Shown: positions 15,607 to 24,059 of the stretch, one piece after another | Numbering within the stretch: position 1 is the first letter of the stretch | Layout of the letters: each line of letters opens with the position of its first letter | Assembly: GCF_031454135.1 (NCBI RefSeq) | Contig: NZ_JAVDQF010000001.1 | Location: 2,790,001-2,854,000, forward strand | Source: Arthrobacter russicus | GTDB taxonomy: Bacteria > Actinomycetota > Actinomycetes > Actinomycetales > Micrococcaceae | Reading direction: 5' to 3' | DNA length: 64,000 nucleotides | The notes under the pieces: generated by a model | What the model was told of the DNA's origin: nothing | Seen by the model: only the letters and a program-made list of their open reading frames with translations | Databases searched by the model: none | Program-made: the position numbers and the translations under genes

Positions 15607-15846
15607 GTGCTCAACGAATTTTGGCAGAACTCTGGCCCTGCGTATCGGATCATCGTGTTCTCCGCCATGGGCTTGATCGCGATCGGGCTGATTCTGACCA
15701 TCATCGGCGGTAGCACCGGCAACAACGGGTTGATGTGGGCAGGCATGCCGTTCCTGGGCCTCGGCGTGGTGCTCAACCTGATCGGCATCGTGGTCCGTGG
15801 CCAGGGCGTGCGCCGGATGCTGCGTGAGCGGCGGAACCAGAGCTAA
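15607..15846 (+). CDS. Small membrane protein, two predicted transmembrane helices
   Basis: 79 residues with hydrophobic segments at about 14-34 (IIVFSAMGLIAIGLILTIIG) and 44-64, and a basic tail (RRMLRERRNQS) that should face the cytoplasm. No known domain was recognised. The GTG start at 15607 is preceded by TAAACT (15595-15600) with a six-base gap, a leaderless arrangement. Confidence 0.7.
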   Translation: MLNEFWQNSGPAYRIIVFSAMGLIAIGLILTIIGGSTGNNGLMWAGMPFLGLGVVLNLIGIVVRGQGVRRMLRERRNQS

Positions 15847-15863
15847 CCCCGGCGTATGCCGGC

Positions 15864-17396
15864 TCAGGATGCTTTGGCTTTGCGCAACGTGACGATTGCC
15901 AGGGCGGCTGCGGCCAACATCAGTATGAAGCCCACCGTGGAGGTCACCACGGCGCCGCTGTCGAAGGCGCTCATCGCGGACTCGCGCAAGGCTTCGCCGA
16001 CGCCCGGGCTCTGCTGCCCGGCCACTTCGAGCGCGCCGCCCAAGGTGCCTTCGGCTTTCTGGGTCGCCGCGCCGTCGAGCCCGGTCGGCAGTTGCAATTG
16101 GGCACGGTAGACCGCAGCCAGCACCGAACCGAGGATCGCGGTACCCAGTACTGAGCCGAGCTCGTAGGCGGTTTCCGAAATCGCGGAGGCCGCGCCGGCT
16201 TTTTCCGCAGGTGCGGAAGCCAGGATCAGATCATTGGAAATGGTCTCCGCAGCGCCGACGCCCATGCCCAGCACCGCGAACGCGATGATCAGCACTGCGA
16301 TCGGCGGCGGGTTGAGCAATGCCACCACGGCATAGCCGACGGCGTTGAGCAGCAATCCGCCGGTCACCAGCCATACCGGCTTGATGAAGCGCGCCAACGG
16401 GACCACCAGCAGCCCGGCGGCGACCGCGACGATCAACCCGGGCAGCAACGCCAGGCCGGCTTGGGTGGGCGCGAGGCCGGCGACCAACTGCAGGTGCTGC
16501 GAGATGAAGAACAAGAAGCCGACCAGGGAGAAGACGCTCAGCAGGTTGGCCAGCACGCCGCCGGTGAACACCGGGTTCCGGAACAGGGTCACGTCCAACA
16601 TCGGCGAGCTTCGCCGCAGCTGGCGTCGGATGAACAGCCAAATGCAGAGCGCTCCGAAGATTGCAGTCACCGCGAACTTGATGCCGAATCCCTCGGTCGC
16701 GAAGGTCTTGATGCTGTAGACGAAAGGCACCATTCCGGCGAAGGAAAGCAGGATGCTCACCGGGTCGATCGGGCCCGGGCGCGGATCGCGCGACTCGGTG
16801 ATGAAGATCGGGCCGAAAATCAGCAACGGGATCAACACCGGAACCGCCAGCAGGAAGACCGACCCCCACCAGAAGTGTTCCAGCAGCAGCCCGCCGACGA
16901 TCGGGCCCAAGGCCGCGCCGCCGGAGAAGCAGGCCGCCCAGATCGCAATCGCGGTCCGCCGTTGCCGGGTGTCCAGGAAGATGTTGCGGATCAAGGAAAG
17001 CGTCGAAGGCATCAGCATTGCGCCGAAGAAGCCCAGCAGGGCACGGGCGGCGATGAGCCAGCCCGCGGTCGGCGCGAAAGCTGCCAGGACCGACACCAAG
17101 GTGAATCCGGCGCCGCCGATCAACAGCATCTTCCGCCGGCCGACCCGGTCGGCGAACGAACCCATCGACACCAGCAATCCGGCCAGGACCAGCGGATAGA
17201 CGTCCACGATCCAGAGCAGGTCCGGGGCGCTCGGCGAGAGCGTGGTGGAAATCTCCGGGATCGCGAACGAAAGCACAGTGTTGTCCACGGCGATCAGCAA
17301 CACGGGCAGCATGAGCACGGCCAGGGCCAGCCAGTCCCTTGTGCTGGCGCGGGGTGGGGCCTGCCCGATGCTGGAAGCGGGCGCGTTTGCGGACAT
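15864..17396 (-). CDS. MFS multidrug exporter, DHA2 family (SmvA/QacA-like)
   Basis: 510 residues with about 14 membrane segments. Family motifs: motif D-like DNTVLSFAIPEISTTL, the loop motif GSFADRVGRRKML, and motif C-like AACFSGGAALGPIVGGLL. These are typical of drug:H+ antiporter-2 proteins such as QacA and SmvA, which export cationic biocides and dyes; the actual substrate is unknown. The ATG at 17396 has AAAGAG upstream; a GTG at 17411 is less well placed. It is divergent from a TetR-type gene, and an operator lies inside its -35 (TTGATT) / -10 (TACAGT) spacer. Confidence 0.88.
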   Translation of the reverse strand: MSANAPASSIGQAPPRASTRDWLALAVLMLPVLLIAVDNTVLSFAIPEISTTLSPSAPDLLWIVDVYPLVLAGLLVSMGSFADRVGRRKMLLIGGAGFTLVSVLAAFAPTAGWLIAARALLGFFGAMLMPSTLSLIRNIFLDTRQRRTAIAIWAACFSGGAALGPIVGGLLLEHFWWGSVFLLAVPVLIPLLIFGPIFITESRDPRPGPIDPVSILLSFAGMVPFVYSIKTFATEGFGIKFAVTAIFGALCIWLFIRRQLRRSSPMLDVTLFRNPVFTGGVLANLLSVFSLVGFLFFISQHLQLVAGLAPTQAGLALLPGLIVAVAAGLLVVPLARFIKPVWLVTGGLLLNAVGYAVVALLNPPPIAVLIIAFAVLGMGVGAAETISNDLILASAPAEKAGAASAISETAYELGSVLGTAILGSVLAAVYRAQLQLPTGLDGAATQKAEGTLGGALEVAGQQSPGVGEALRESAMSAFDSGAVVTSTVGFILMLAAAALAIVTLRKAKAS

Positions 17397-17428
17397 GATC
17401 GGCTCTTTCACTGGGGTTGACGAACTTC

Positions 17429-17459
17429 ATTACTGTACCGTCTGGACGGTATATAATCA
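17429..17459. promoter_or_regulatory. Divergent promoters with a TetR-type operator
   Basis: TACCGTC-TG-GACGGTA (17436-17451) is a palindrome with perfect 7-bp arms. On the minus strand it fills the 17-bp spacer between TTGATT and TACAGT for the MFS gene. On the plus strand it abuts the TATAAT (17452-17457) for the regulator gene. One bound repressor would block both. Confidence 0.7.
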
Positions 17460-17493
17460 ATTCTCCGGCACGATGAAGGGATATATTGACGCC

Positions 17494-18048
17494 ATGGTTC
17501 GAACATCTTCTGCCCGGGACCGGATTCTGTCCGCCTTCGAGGATCTATTGGTCAGCGAAGGCGAACGCGGGGCGACGCTGGAATCCGTGGCCGCCGCGGC
17601 GGGCGTCTCCAAGGGCGGCCTGCTGTACCACTTCGGCAGCAAGGAGGCGCTCGGCGAAGGACTGATCGAAAAGTTCCGGCAGCTGAGCCAGCAGGACCTG
17701 CGCGCGATCCGTGCGGCGCCCGAGGGGGCGGTCAATTACTACCTCCGCACCTCGGGCGAAAGCGATCTTGAGTTCGACCGGGTGCTGATCGCCGCCTTGC
17801 GGTTGCCGCAAACGCAGCAGGAGGCGGCCAAAGCAGCATTCGCCGAATTGCAGCGCAGCTGGTTCGAAGCGATCCAGGAAGAAGTACAGGATCTGGAAGT
17901 AGCCCAGGCGATCATGCTGATGGGCGACGGAATGTATTACAACGCCTCGTTGCACGGGAGTTACCTGGGAATCCCGGGCACCAGCTATGAACAAAACGTC
18001 GCGGCATTGCAGAATGTAGTCAATCGACTGAGGAAGTTGGCGGATTGA
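17494..18048 (+). CDS. TetR/AcrR family repressor of the adjacent MFS exporter
   Basis: 184 residues. The N-terminal helix-turn-helix (RDRILSAFEDLLVSEG ... ATLESVAAAAGVSKGGLLYHF) is a standard TetR DNA-binding domain; the rest is the helical ligand and dimerisation domain, including WFEAIQEEVQDLEVAQAI. Divergent placement next to the exporter and the shared palindrome argue that it represses both genes until a ligand binds. The ATG at 17494 follows AAGGG with a rather long spacer; an upstream ATG at 17473 has no ribosome site. Confidence 0.85.
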   Translation: MVRTSSARDRILSAFEDLLVSEGERGATLESVAAAAGVSKGGLLYHFGSKEALGEGLIEKFRQLSQQDLRAIRAAPEGAVNYYLRTSGESDLEFDRVLIAALRLPQTQQEAAKAAFAELQRSWFEAIQEEVQDLEVAQAIMLMGDGMYYNASLHGSYLGIPGTSYEQNVAALQNVVNRLRKLAD

Positions 18049-18857
18049 TGTTGCTGGACAGCCGTTCGGGTCCCTGGAAATGGGCCGTCATCGTAGTGGC
18101 GCTTTTGGTGGTTCTGGGCCTGGTGGTGGCATTTTTCCTGGGCGGGGCGCTGGCCACCGGCCGGCCGGCCTCGCCCTCGGCCGCGAGCAGCGATTCAGTG
18201 GGTCCGGCGTCGCAAGCGCAACCGAATCCGAGCCTGAACCCGGATCTGGCGGCGTTGCTTCCGGCGAAGCCGCTGCCCGGCGGTTTGACCATGACAAATC
18301 CAGGAGTGCTCAGCAGTGCGGAACAAGCCAGTGCGGTCGCCCTGTACCAGGCACTCAGCGCCGATCCGGTGGCTTGCCTGCCCCTGCTGCCCACTGATCC
18401 GGGATACTTTTTGATCCCGGATGCGCCGGGCCAAGCCAGCTACCGGCTCAGCGGGCCGGGGTTGGACAACACCAATCAGCGCATCGCCTCCGGGACGCTT
18501 TCCGAGTACACCAGTGTTGCGGCTGCCACGGCCCAGTTGCAGAAAGTTGCCGGTGCAGTGCCGCAATGCGGGCAGAATGTCACGGTGGGCGGCAGTCAGA
18601 ATTACCGCGCCGTGGCTTCGGTGGAACCGCTCACGGTGGATACCTCGGGCGTGGAGGCTTCCTGCTACAACATCCGCTCCACGGTCAGTTCCGGCGGTGC
18701 TTCGAACAACGTGTTGGCCTGCCACCTGCGGAGGCAGAACATCGTGATCACCGTGATGGAACTCAGCAGCGGAGTGTCTCCGAGCGCGGAAGTCCTGGCC
18801 CAATGGACGTCGATCGTGCAGGCGCAATCCGCGGCCTTGGCAAAGCTCCCGGCCTGA
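18048..18857 (+). CDS. Membrane-anchored extracellular protein, unknown
   Basis: 269 residues. A short cytoplasmic start (MLLDSRSGPWKW) leads into one membrane helix (about 13-38), a Ser/Pro/Ala-rich linker, then an extracellular domain of about 200 residues with four cysteines (VACLPLL, VPQCGQN, EASCYN, VLACHL) that could form two disulfides. That layout recalls PknH-like sensor domains, but the similarity is not certain. The start overlaps the regulator's stop by one base, so they are probably co-transcribed. Confidence 0.7.
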   Translation: MLLDSRSGPWKWAVIVVALLVVLGLVVAFFLGGALATGRPASPSAASSDSVGPASQAQPNPSLNPDLAALLPAKPLPGGLTMTNPGVLSSAEQASAVALYQALSADPVACLPLLPTDPGYFLIPDAPGQASYRLSGPGLDNTNQRIASGTLSEYTSVAAATAQLQKVAGAVPQCGQNVTVGGSQNYRAVASVEPLTVDTSGVEASCYNIRSTVSSGGASNNVLACHLRRQNIVITVMELSSGVSPSAEVLAQWTSIVQAQSAALAKLPA

Positions 18858-18900
18858 GCCGATAGGCTTGAGCCGAGTATTTCTACCTTCAAGGAGTGAC

Positions 18901-19350
18901 ATGCCAGTCAATCCCGACTTGCCCGGCCGGATCTATCCGGCGGCCGGGATCTACGACGTCGGCCGGGAAAAGATCCGCGAGTTCGCCCAGGCGGTGAAAG
19001 CGGAGAATCCGGCGCATTTCGATGTTGCAGCCGCCCAGGCACTCGGCTACCCGGATCTGGTGGCGCCGCCGACCTTCGCGATCATCGTGGCGCAACGGGC
19101 GGACGCCCAATTGATCAACGACCCGGATTCGGGCATCGATTTCTCCCGAGTGGTGCACGGCGAGCAACGGTTCAGTCTGCATCGTCCGATCTTGGCCGGA
19201 GATGCCCTGCAGGCCGAATTGCACGTCGATTCGGTCCGTGCCATGGGCGGCGGGATCATGATCGCCACCCGGGCCGAAATCAGCACGGTGTCCGGCGAAG
19301 CAGTAGCCACCACGGTGTCCAAAATCGTAGTCAGAGGAGACGAACAATGA
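18901..19350 (+). CDS. MaoC-like dehydratase, N-terminal type (HadA-like)
   Basis: 149 residues. This is the FAS1-dehydratase-like half of a hot-dog hydratase pair (YDVGREKIREFAQAVKAENP ... VAPPTFAIIVAQ). In mycobacteria HadA and HadB form a heterodimeric 3-hydroxyacyl-ACP dehydratase next to secE-nusG, and this pair occupies a related position near murB. In an organism without mycolic acids the substrate is unclear. AAGGAG at 18891-18896 selects the ATG at 18901. It overlaps the next gene by 4 nt. Confidence 0.85.
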   Translation: MPVNPDLPGRIYPAAGIYDVGREKIREFAQAVKAENPAHFDVAAAQALGYPDLVAPPTFAIIVAQRADAQLINDPDSGIDFSRVVHGEQRFSLHRPILAGDALQAELHVDSVRAMGGGIMIATRAEISTVSGEAVATTVSKIVVRGDEQ

Positions 19351-19775
19351 GGGCACCGGTATTGGCCGAGCTGGCTGTCGGCGATGCAGTGGGCAGCCGT
19401 GAGATCAGCTTCAGCCGGGCCGATCTGATCCGCTATGCCGGGGCGTCCGGCGACTTCAACCCGATCCATTGGAATGAGCGCTTTGCCCGGGAGGTCGAAT
19501 TGCCCGGGGTGATCGCACACGGCATGCTGACCATGGGCGCGGCAGTGGAATTGGTCTCCGACTGGCTGGGCGACCCGGGCGCGATCCTGGATTACCAGAC
19601 GCGGTTCACCAAACCGGTGCCGGTGCCGGACCTGGCCGAAGGGGCTGTCATCGAGGTCTCCGGCGCAGTGGGCGCCGTCGACCCGGTGGCCAAGACCGCG
19701 CGCATCGACTTGACCGTGCTCTTCGGCGGGGAGAAAGTCCTGGTCAAGGCGCAGGCCCTGGTGCGGCTGGCCTGA
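19347..19775 (+). CDS. MaoC-like dehydratase, catalytic type (HadB-like)
   Basis: 142 residues. This is a hot-dog fold with the hydratase-2 motif YAGASGDFNPIHW (catalytic Asp and His) and GVIAHGMLTMGA. It is the catalytic partner of the preceding HadA-like subunit, expected to dehydrate a 3-hydroxyacyl thioester. The ATGA overlap with the upstream gene and direct abutment with murB downstream show an operon. Confidence 0.87.
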   Translation: MRAPVLAELAVGDAVGSREISFSRADLIRYAGASGDFNPIHWNERFAREVELPGVIAHGMLTMGAAVELVSDWLGDPGAILDYQTRFTKPVPVPDLAEGAVIEVSGAVGAVDPVAKTARIDLTVLFGGEKVLVKAQALVRLA

Positions 19776-20825
19776 ATGCTGCTTTCGGAACTCACCACCT
19801 TGCAGGTCGGCGGCCCGGCAGCCGGATTCGTCCGGGCGGAAACCGAAGCCGAGGTGATCGATGCGGTGCGCAGCGCCGATGCCGCCGGGACGCCGTTGCT
19901 GGTGATTGGCGGCGGCTCAAATCTGCTGGTCTCGGATTCCGGGTTCCCGGGCACCGTGCTGCAGATCGCTTCGACCGGATTCGAAGCTTCGTCGCAGGAC
20001 AGCTGCGGTGGGGCCGCAGTCCGGGTCCAGGCCGGGCAGAACTGGGATGACTTCGTGCACCAATCGGTGCTGCACGCCTGGAGCGGTTTGGCGGCCCTGT
20101 CCGGCATCCCCGGGCTTGCCGGAGCGACGCCGGTGCAGAACGTGGGCGCTTATGGATCCGACGTTGCGCAGACCATAGCGATGATCCGGACCTGGGACCG
20201 GGAAATCTCGGCCGTGCGCAGCTTCAGCAATTCCGAACTGCAGTTCGGCTATCGGGATTCGCTGCTCAAACGCAGTTCGGTCAACGGTTCGCCGCGCTAC
20301 GTGGTGCTGAGCGTGGAGTTCCAATTGGCTCTGGGCCGGATGAGCCCCCCGGTGCAATACGCCCAATTGGCCGCTGCACTCGGCGTCCAAGTCGGCGACC
20401 GGGCACCGGCCCTGGACGTCCGCGAAGCGGTGCTGGAGCTCAGATCGGCCAAAGGCATGGTCAGCGACGCCGCAGATCGGGACAGCTATTCAACCGGTTC
20501 GTTCTTCACGAATCCGATCGTGCCGGCCGCGCTCGCCGAATCACTGCCGGCCGCGGCGCCGCGGTTCCCAGTGGCCGGCCGCGACGCGGTCAAACTCAGT
20601 GCCGCCTGGCTGATCTCGCAAGCCGGCTTCGACCGTGGCTTCGGTGCCGAGCTCACCGGAGGCCGTTCGACGCTCTCCACCAAGCATTCTCTGGCAATCA
20701 CGAACCGGAGCGGCGCCAGTGCCGAAGACGTGTTGCGGATCGCACGCGTGGTGCGAGCGGGAGTGCAGCAACGGTTCGGCGTCGAATTGGAACCCGAACC
20801 CTTGCTCATCGGCTGCAGTTTGTGA
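19776..20825 (+). CDS. murB: UDP-N-acetylmuramate dehydrogenase
   Basis: 349 residues. FAD-binding features are plain: TTLQVGGPAAGFVRA, the GGGSNLLVSD loop, SGIPGLAGATPVQNVGAYG, and the C-terminal SAAWLISQAGFDRG with KHSLAITNR. It is a type I MurB, reducing UDP-GlcNAc-enolpyruvate to UDP-MurNAc in the cytoplasm with NADPH. The ATG follows the HadB-like stop without a gap. The 3' end overlaps the methyltransferase start (GTGA). Confidence 0.95.
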   Translation: MLLSELTTLQVGGPAAGFVRAETEAEVIDAVRSADAAGTPLLVIGGGSNLLVSDSGFPGTVLQIASTGFEASSQDSCGGAAVRVQAGQNWDDFVHQSVLHAWSGLAALSGIPGLAGATPVQNVGAYGSDVAQTIAMIRTWDREISAVRSFSNSELQFGYRDSLLKRSSVNGSPRYVVLSVEFQLALGRMSPPVQYAQLAAALGVQVGDRAPALDVREAVLELRSAKGMVSDAADRDSYSTGSFFTNPIVPAALAESLPAAAPRFPVAGRDAVKLSAAWLISQAGFDRGFGAELTGGRSTLSTKHSLAITNRSGASAEDVLRIARVVRAGVQQRFGVELEPEPLLIGCSL

Positions 20826-21637
20826 GCTACAGCTATACCGCGTTCTGGACCGCCGCGGCCCGGGCCCGGGAAAGCGAACGGGCCGACGCGTTGTTCGTCG
20901 ATCCGTTTGCCGGTCGACTGTCCGGGCCGCGCGGTCAGGCGGCCTTGGCGGCGAGCGAGGCGGCCTCCGGGATGCCCAACCCGTTCCTGCCGATCCGCAC
21001 CCGATGGTTCGACGACCGGGTGTCTGCCTCGGATGCGAAACAGCTGGTGGTCTTGGGTGCCGGAATGGATGCCAGAGCATTCCGGTTCCGCACTCCGGAG
21101 GCGGTTTTCGAACTGGACCTGGCCGAATCCTTCGACCACAAGGAGCGGGTCCTGGCCGGCGAGCTGCCACTGGCCCGCCGGACCGTGGTGCGGACCGATG
21201 TCACCGGCGAATGGGCGGTGGACCTGCTGGCGGCCGGCTTCGACCGCCGGTTGCCCACACAGTGGGTCGCCGAAGGCTTGTTGTTCTATTTGGACGGCCC
21301 CGCGGTCGGGCGGATGCTGCGGGCTGCAGCCGGGCTTTCGGCACCCGGGTCCGAGTTCCTGGCGGATGTCTTCGGCAGCGGACTGCTCGGGACGCCGGGC
21401 ATGGCGGAATTCATCGCGGCACGGGCCAAGGCTGCGCTGCCGCCACCGTTTTGCACGGACCAACCCGAAGCGCTTTTCCGCGCCGCCGGGTGGCAGGCGC
21501 ACTGCACGCTGGTGGGCTCCGCCGAAGCGAATTTCGGCCGATTGCCGATGCTCCAACCGGACCTGCCAAGCACGGAAAGCTCAGTGCCGGGGATGCGGAC
21601 GTATCTGGTCCGAGCCGGCATCCACGCCGGGGTTTGA
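20822..21637 (+). CDS. SAM-dependent methyltransferase, leucine carboxyl methyltransferase (LCMT/Ppm1) family
   Basis: 271 residues. The family pattern is an N-terminal SYTAFWTAAARARES, RTRWFDDRV, then the SAM-binding VVLGAGMDARAFRF and FELDLAESFDHKERVL, and WVAEGLLFYLDG. Members methylate carboxylates or polyketide oxygens in many pathways. It is coupled to murB by a GTGA overlap and converges with the TOMM cluster, its stop 14 bp from the cluster's last stop. A role in tailoring the peptide is possible but not shown. Confidence 0.85.
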   Translation: MSYSYTAFWTAAARARESERADALFVDPFAGRLSGPRGQAALAASEAASGMPNPFLPIRTRWFDDRVSASDAKQLVVLGAGMDARAFRFRTPEAVFELDLAESFDHKERVLAGELPLARRTVVRTDVTGEWAVDLLAAGFDRRLPTQWVAEGLLFYLDGPAVGRMLRAAAGLSAPGSEFLADVFGSGLLGTPGMAEFIAARAKAALPPPFCTDQPEALFRAAGWQAHCTLVGSAEANFGRLPMLQPDLPSTESSVPGMRTYLVRAGIHAGV

Positions 21638-21650
21638 CCGGCGACGGACC

Positions 21651-22370
21651 TCAGCGGTAAACGGTTTGCTGGACCCGGCGATAGCCGAGCACCGCGATCG
21701 CGGAACACAGCAGCAGGTAGCCGGCGAGGATGAGCAACGCCGGAATCGCCACCGACCCATGCAGTGCTGCCGCGATCAGATCCGACCAGGCGCCGGTCGG
21801 ACTCCACGTGTGCAGGGGCTGCCATGGTCCGAAGTCCACCGGTCCGAACAGCGCGCCCAGGAAGGACAGCGGGAAGTAGATCAAATTGGCAATCGGCAAG
21901 GCACCTCGGGAAGGCAGCCAGTAGCCCAGGGCCAAGCCCAGACAGCCGTGCACCAGAGCTCCGGTCACCAGCGCCGCGGATGCCAGCCCCAGCGCGGTCG
22001 GCGGAATCCCTTGGAACCCGCCGAAAAGCATTCCGATGACCGCAAACGGCGAGGCGAAAAGCACTGCGAAAACCACTCCGGCGAGCAGCTGGGCGAAGAT
22101 TCGTTGCCTGGGGCTGGCCGGCAGCGAAAGCAAATAGAGATTCCAAGGGTCGTTACGGGTGGCGGCAATGCCCACGCCGAATTGAAACATCGCTGCACCG
22201 AGCATCGCGAAGGCGGCGTAGTTGAACAGCGTCTGCCCTGGTGGCCCTCCGGAACGCAGCCCGACGGTCAGATAGAGCAACACCGGAAAGGTGGCCATGG
22301 GGATCAGGAAAGACGGCAATCTGAGCAGCTCGAGCAGTTGCAATCTGACGTAGGCAAGCAGATACCTCAT
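21651..22370 (-). CDS. ABC-2 type exporter permease of the TOMM cluster
   Basis: 239 residues with about six membrane helices (LLAYVRLQLLELLRLPSFLI start, then helices to GYLLLCSAIAVLGYRR). ABC-2 fold exporters of this size pair with a stand-alone ATPase to move peptides or drugs outward. It is the last gene of the cluster, and its ATG overlaps the ATPase stop (ATGA at 22367-22370). It is the expected export channel, and possibly immunity pump, for the modified peptide. Confidence 0.85.
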   Translation of the reverse strand: MRYLLAYVRLQLLELLRLPSFLIPMATFPVLLYLTVGLRSGGPPGQTLFNYAAFAMLGAAMFQFGVGIAATRNDPWNLYLLSLPASPRQRIFAQLLAGVVFAVLFASPFAVIGMLFGGFQGIPPTALGLASAALVTGALVHGCLGLALGYWLPSRGALPIANLIYFPLSFLGALFGPVDFGPWQPLHTWSPTGAWSDLIAAALHGSVAIPALLILAGYLLLCSAIAVLGYRRVQQTVYR

Positions 22371-23251
22371 CGCTGCGGCTCCAGCAGCAATTCGCCGACG
22401 GCCTCTTCCAAGGACGACGGGTTGATCTGCAGCCGGGGACGGTCCAAGGCCTGGAGCAGGATCCTGGCGGCTTGGTCCGGGTACCGCGTGGTCAACCGGA
22501 AGCGGCCGTCGTCGAGGCGTTGCAGCGCGCCCAGCGGAGTCACCCCGGCCGGTGCCTCCGGAGCGTTGAAAACCACGTGGCTCAAGGCCAGGGTACCGCG
22601 GACCGAATCGGTGCTGCCCGAGGCCAGCCGGACGCCGTCCTTGACCAGTGTGACGGTGTCCGCAGTGGATTCGACTTCGGCATAATCGTGCGAGGCCATG
22701 ATGATGCAGCGGCCGGCCGAGCGCTGTGCCAGGATCAAGTGCCGCACCGCGGCCCTGCCCTCGATATCGAGTCCGGCGAGCGGTTCGTCGAGAATCAACA
22801 CGGGTGCATTGGCGATCACCGCGCAGGCGATGCCGAGCCGGCGTCGTTGACCGCCGGAAAGGCCGCCGCAGTGCTTTTCCAGGAAAGCCTGCAGACCCAA
22901 TTCGGTGACGATCCGGCCGAGCGGAACCGGATCCGGATAATGCATCGCCACGAAACCGAGTACCTCGCGCGCGGTGAGCGTGGCCGGAAACGACAAGGAT
23001 TGCGGAACGCTGCCGAGCCAACGGGTTTGTGGTCCGCCGCGCACCACGGTCTTGCCGAGCACCTGGACGGTGCCCCGGCTGGCGGCGCGGACTCCGGTCA
23101 AAATGCCCAGCGCAGTGGATTTGCCGGCGCCGTTGGGCCCGAGCAGGCAATGCACGCCCGGCCCCAGGGCGAGCGAAAATTCGGTCAGCGCAGGAACTCC
23201 GCGGTACTTCTTGCTGACGGATTCCCAGCTGGCCATCGGTTCTCGGCTCAT
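22367..23251 (-). CDS. ABC exporter ATPase of the TOMM cluster
   Basis: 294 residues. Walker A LLGPNGAGKST, signature GLSGGQRRRLGIA, Walker B VLILDEPLAGLD and switch MASHDYAEVE are intact. A C-terminal extension of about 85 residues is typical of drug-export ATPases of the CcmA/DrrA kind. There is no C39 protease domain, so leader removal is not done by this protein. The ATG at 23251 overlaps the dehydrogenase stop by 4 nt. Confidence 0.88.
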   Translation of the reverse strand: MSREPMASWESVSKKYRGVPALTEFSLALGPGVHCLLGPNGAGKSTALGILTGVRAASRGTVQVLGKTVVRGGPQTRWLGSVPQSLSFPATLTAREVLGFVAMHYPDPVPLGRIVTELGLQAFLEKHCGGLSGGQRRRLGIACAVIANAPVLILDEPLAGLDIEGRAAVRHLILAQRSAGRCIIMASHDYAEVESTADTVTLVKDGVRLASGSTDSVRGTLALSHVVFNAPEAPAGVTPLGALQRLDDGRFRLTTRYPDQAARILLQALDRPRLQINPSSLEEAVGELLLEPQR

Positions 23252-24045
23252 GCGGCATCGCGGCGCCGCGCGGTGCCGAAGGCGACGCTGTAGACCACGG
23301 ATTGTTCGACGCCGTCCAAGCAGAGCAAATCGTCGACCTCTTGATCGATGAAGCCGCCGACCGGGCAGCTGGCGATCCCGGATTCCTGTGCGGACATGAT
23401 CATGGCTTGAGCCAGGTGCCCGGCCTCGAGCAAGGTGAACCGGTAGGACCGTTGGCCGTATTTGATTCGTTGCCGGGCGAACGAGGCGATGAAGAAGACG
23501 TGGAATGCGGAACTCTCGGCGAGGTCCTGGAACAGCAAGGTCTCGCTGAGGAAAGTCCGGGGATCCTTGCCGATCCGCAGCCGGTTCAGCTCGGCCGCGA
23601 ACGGATCCAGGGAGTAGATTCCGGAGGCGAGCCCCCGGACCCCGCAGACGCAGAGGTAGACATCGAGCGGGTAGAGCGCCCCGGCCGAAGGCGCACCTCG
23701 ACGGCCGGCAGGGGAGGTGCACGCGGTATCCAACAGGATCCGGCTCAATTGGCCGAAATCCACCTGCGATGGCCCGAAACCGGTGACCGATTGCCGATCG
23801 CGTAGCACCGTGCCGACCGGCGTCGGCTCGGTGGCCGGGGCCAAGGGATGACGTTCGGCGGAACCCACGATCGAGCTCGGCACCCCGAAGCCGGCCAAGG
23901 CTTCGGGGTCGTTGGCGAGCTCGAAGGCGTAGGGTCCGGAAAACGATTCGCTGACCCAGGGGCTGAGTTTGGCGGCGGCGTGGTAATTCTCGGCCGGATC
24001 ATCTGCGGGAATCCAGGGCAGTGACTTCAGCAGGCTATCTTCCAT
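23248..24045 (-). CDS. SagB-type FMN-dependent azoline dehydrogenase (TOMM B protein)
   Basis: 265 residues. It carries the SagB-type nitroreductase features: VLRDRQSVTGFGPSQ, then GRRGAPSAGALYPLDVYLC, and near the end GHLAQAMIMSAQESGIASCPVGGF. Family members oxidise thiazolines and (methyl)oxazolines to aromatic azoles using FMN. Its presence predicts that at least some rings in the product are aromatic. The ATG at 24045 has GAGGAG upstream and follows the YcaO stop by 14 bp. Confidence 0.9.
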   Translation of the reverse strand: MEDSLLKSLPWIPADDPAENYHAAAKLSPWVSESFSGPYAFELANDPEALAGFGVPSSIVGSAERHPLAPATEPTPVGTVLRDRQSVTGFGPSQVDFGQLSRILLDTACTSPAGRRGAPSAGALYPLDVYLCVCGVRGLASGIYSLDPFAAELNRLRIGKDPRTFLSETLLFQDLAESSAFHVFFIASFARQRIKYGQRSYRFTLLEAGHLAQAMIMSAQESGIASCPVGGFIDQEVDDLLCLDGVEQSVVYSVAFGTARRRDAA

Positions 24046-24059
24046 ACGGGGCTCCTCGG

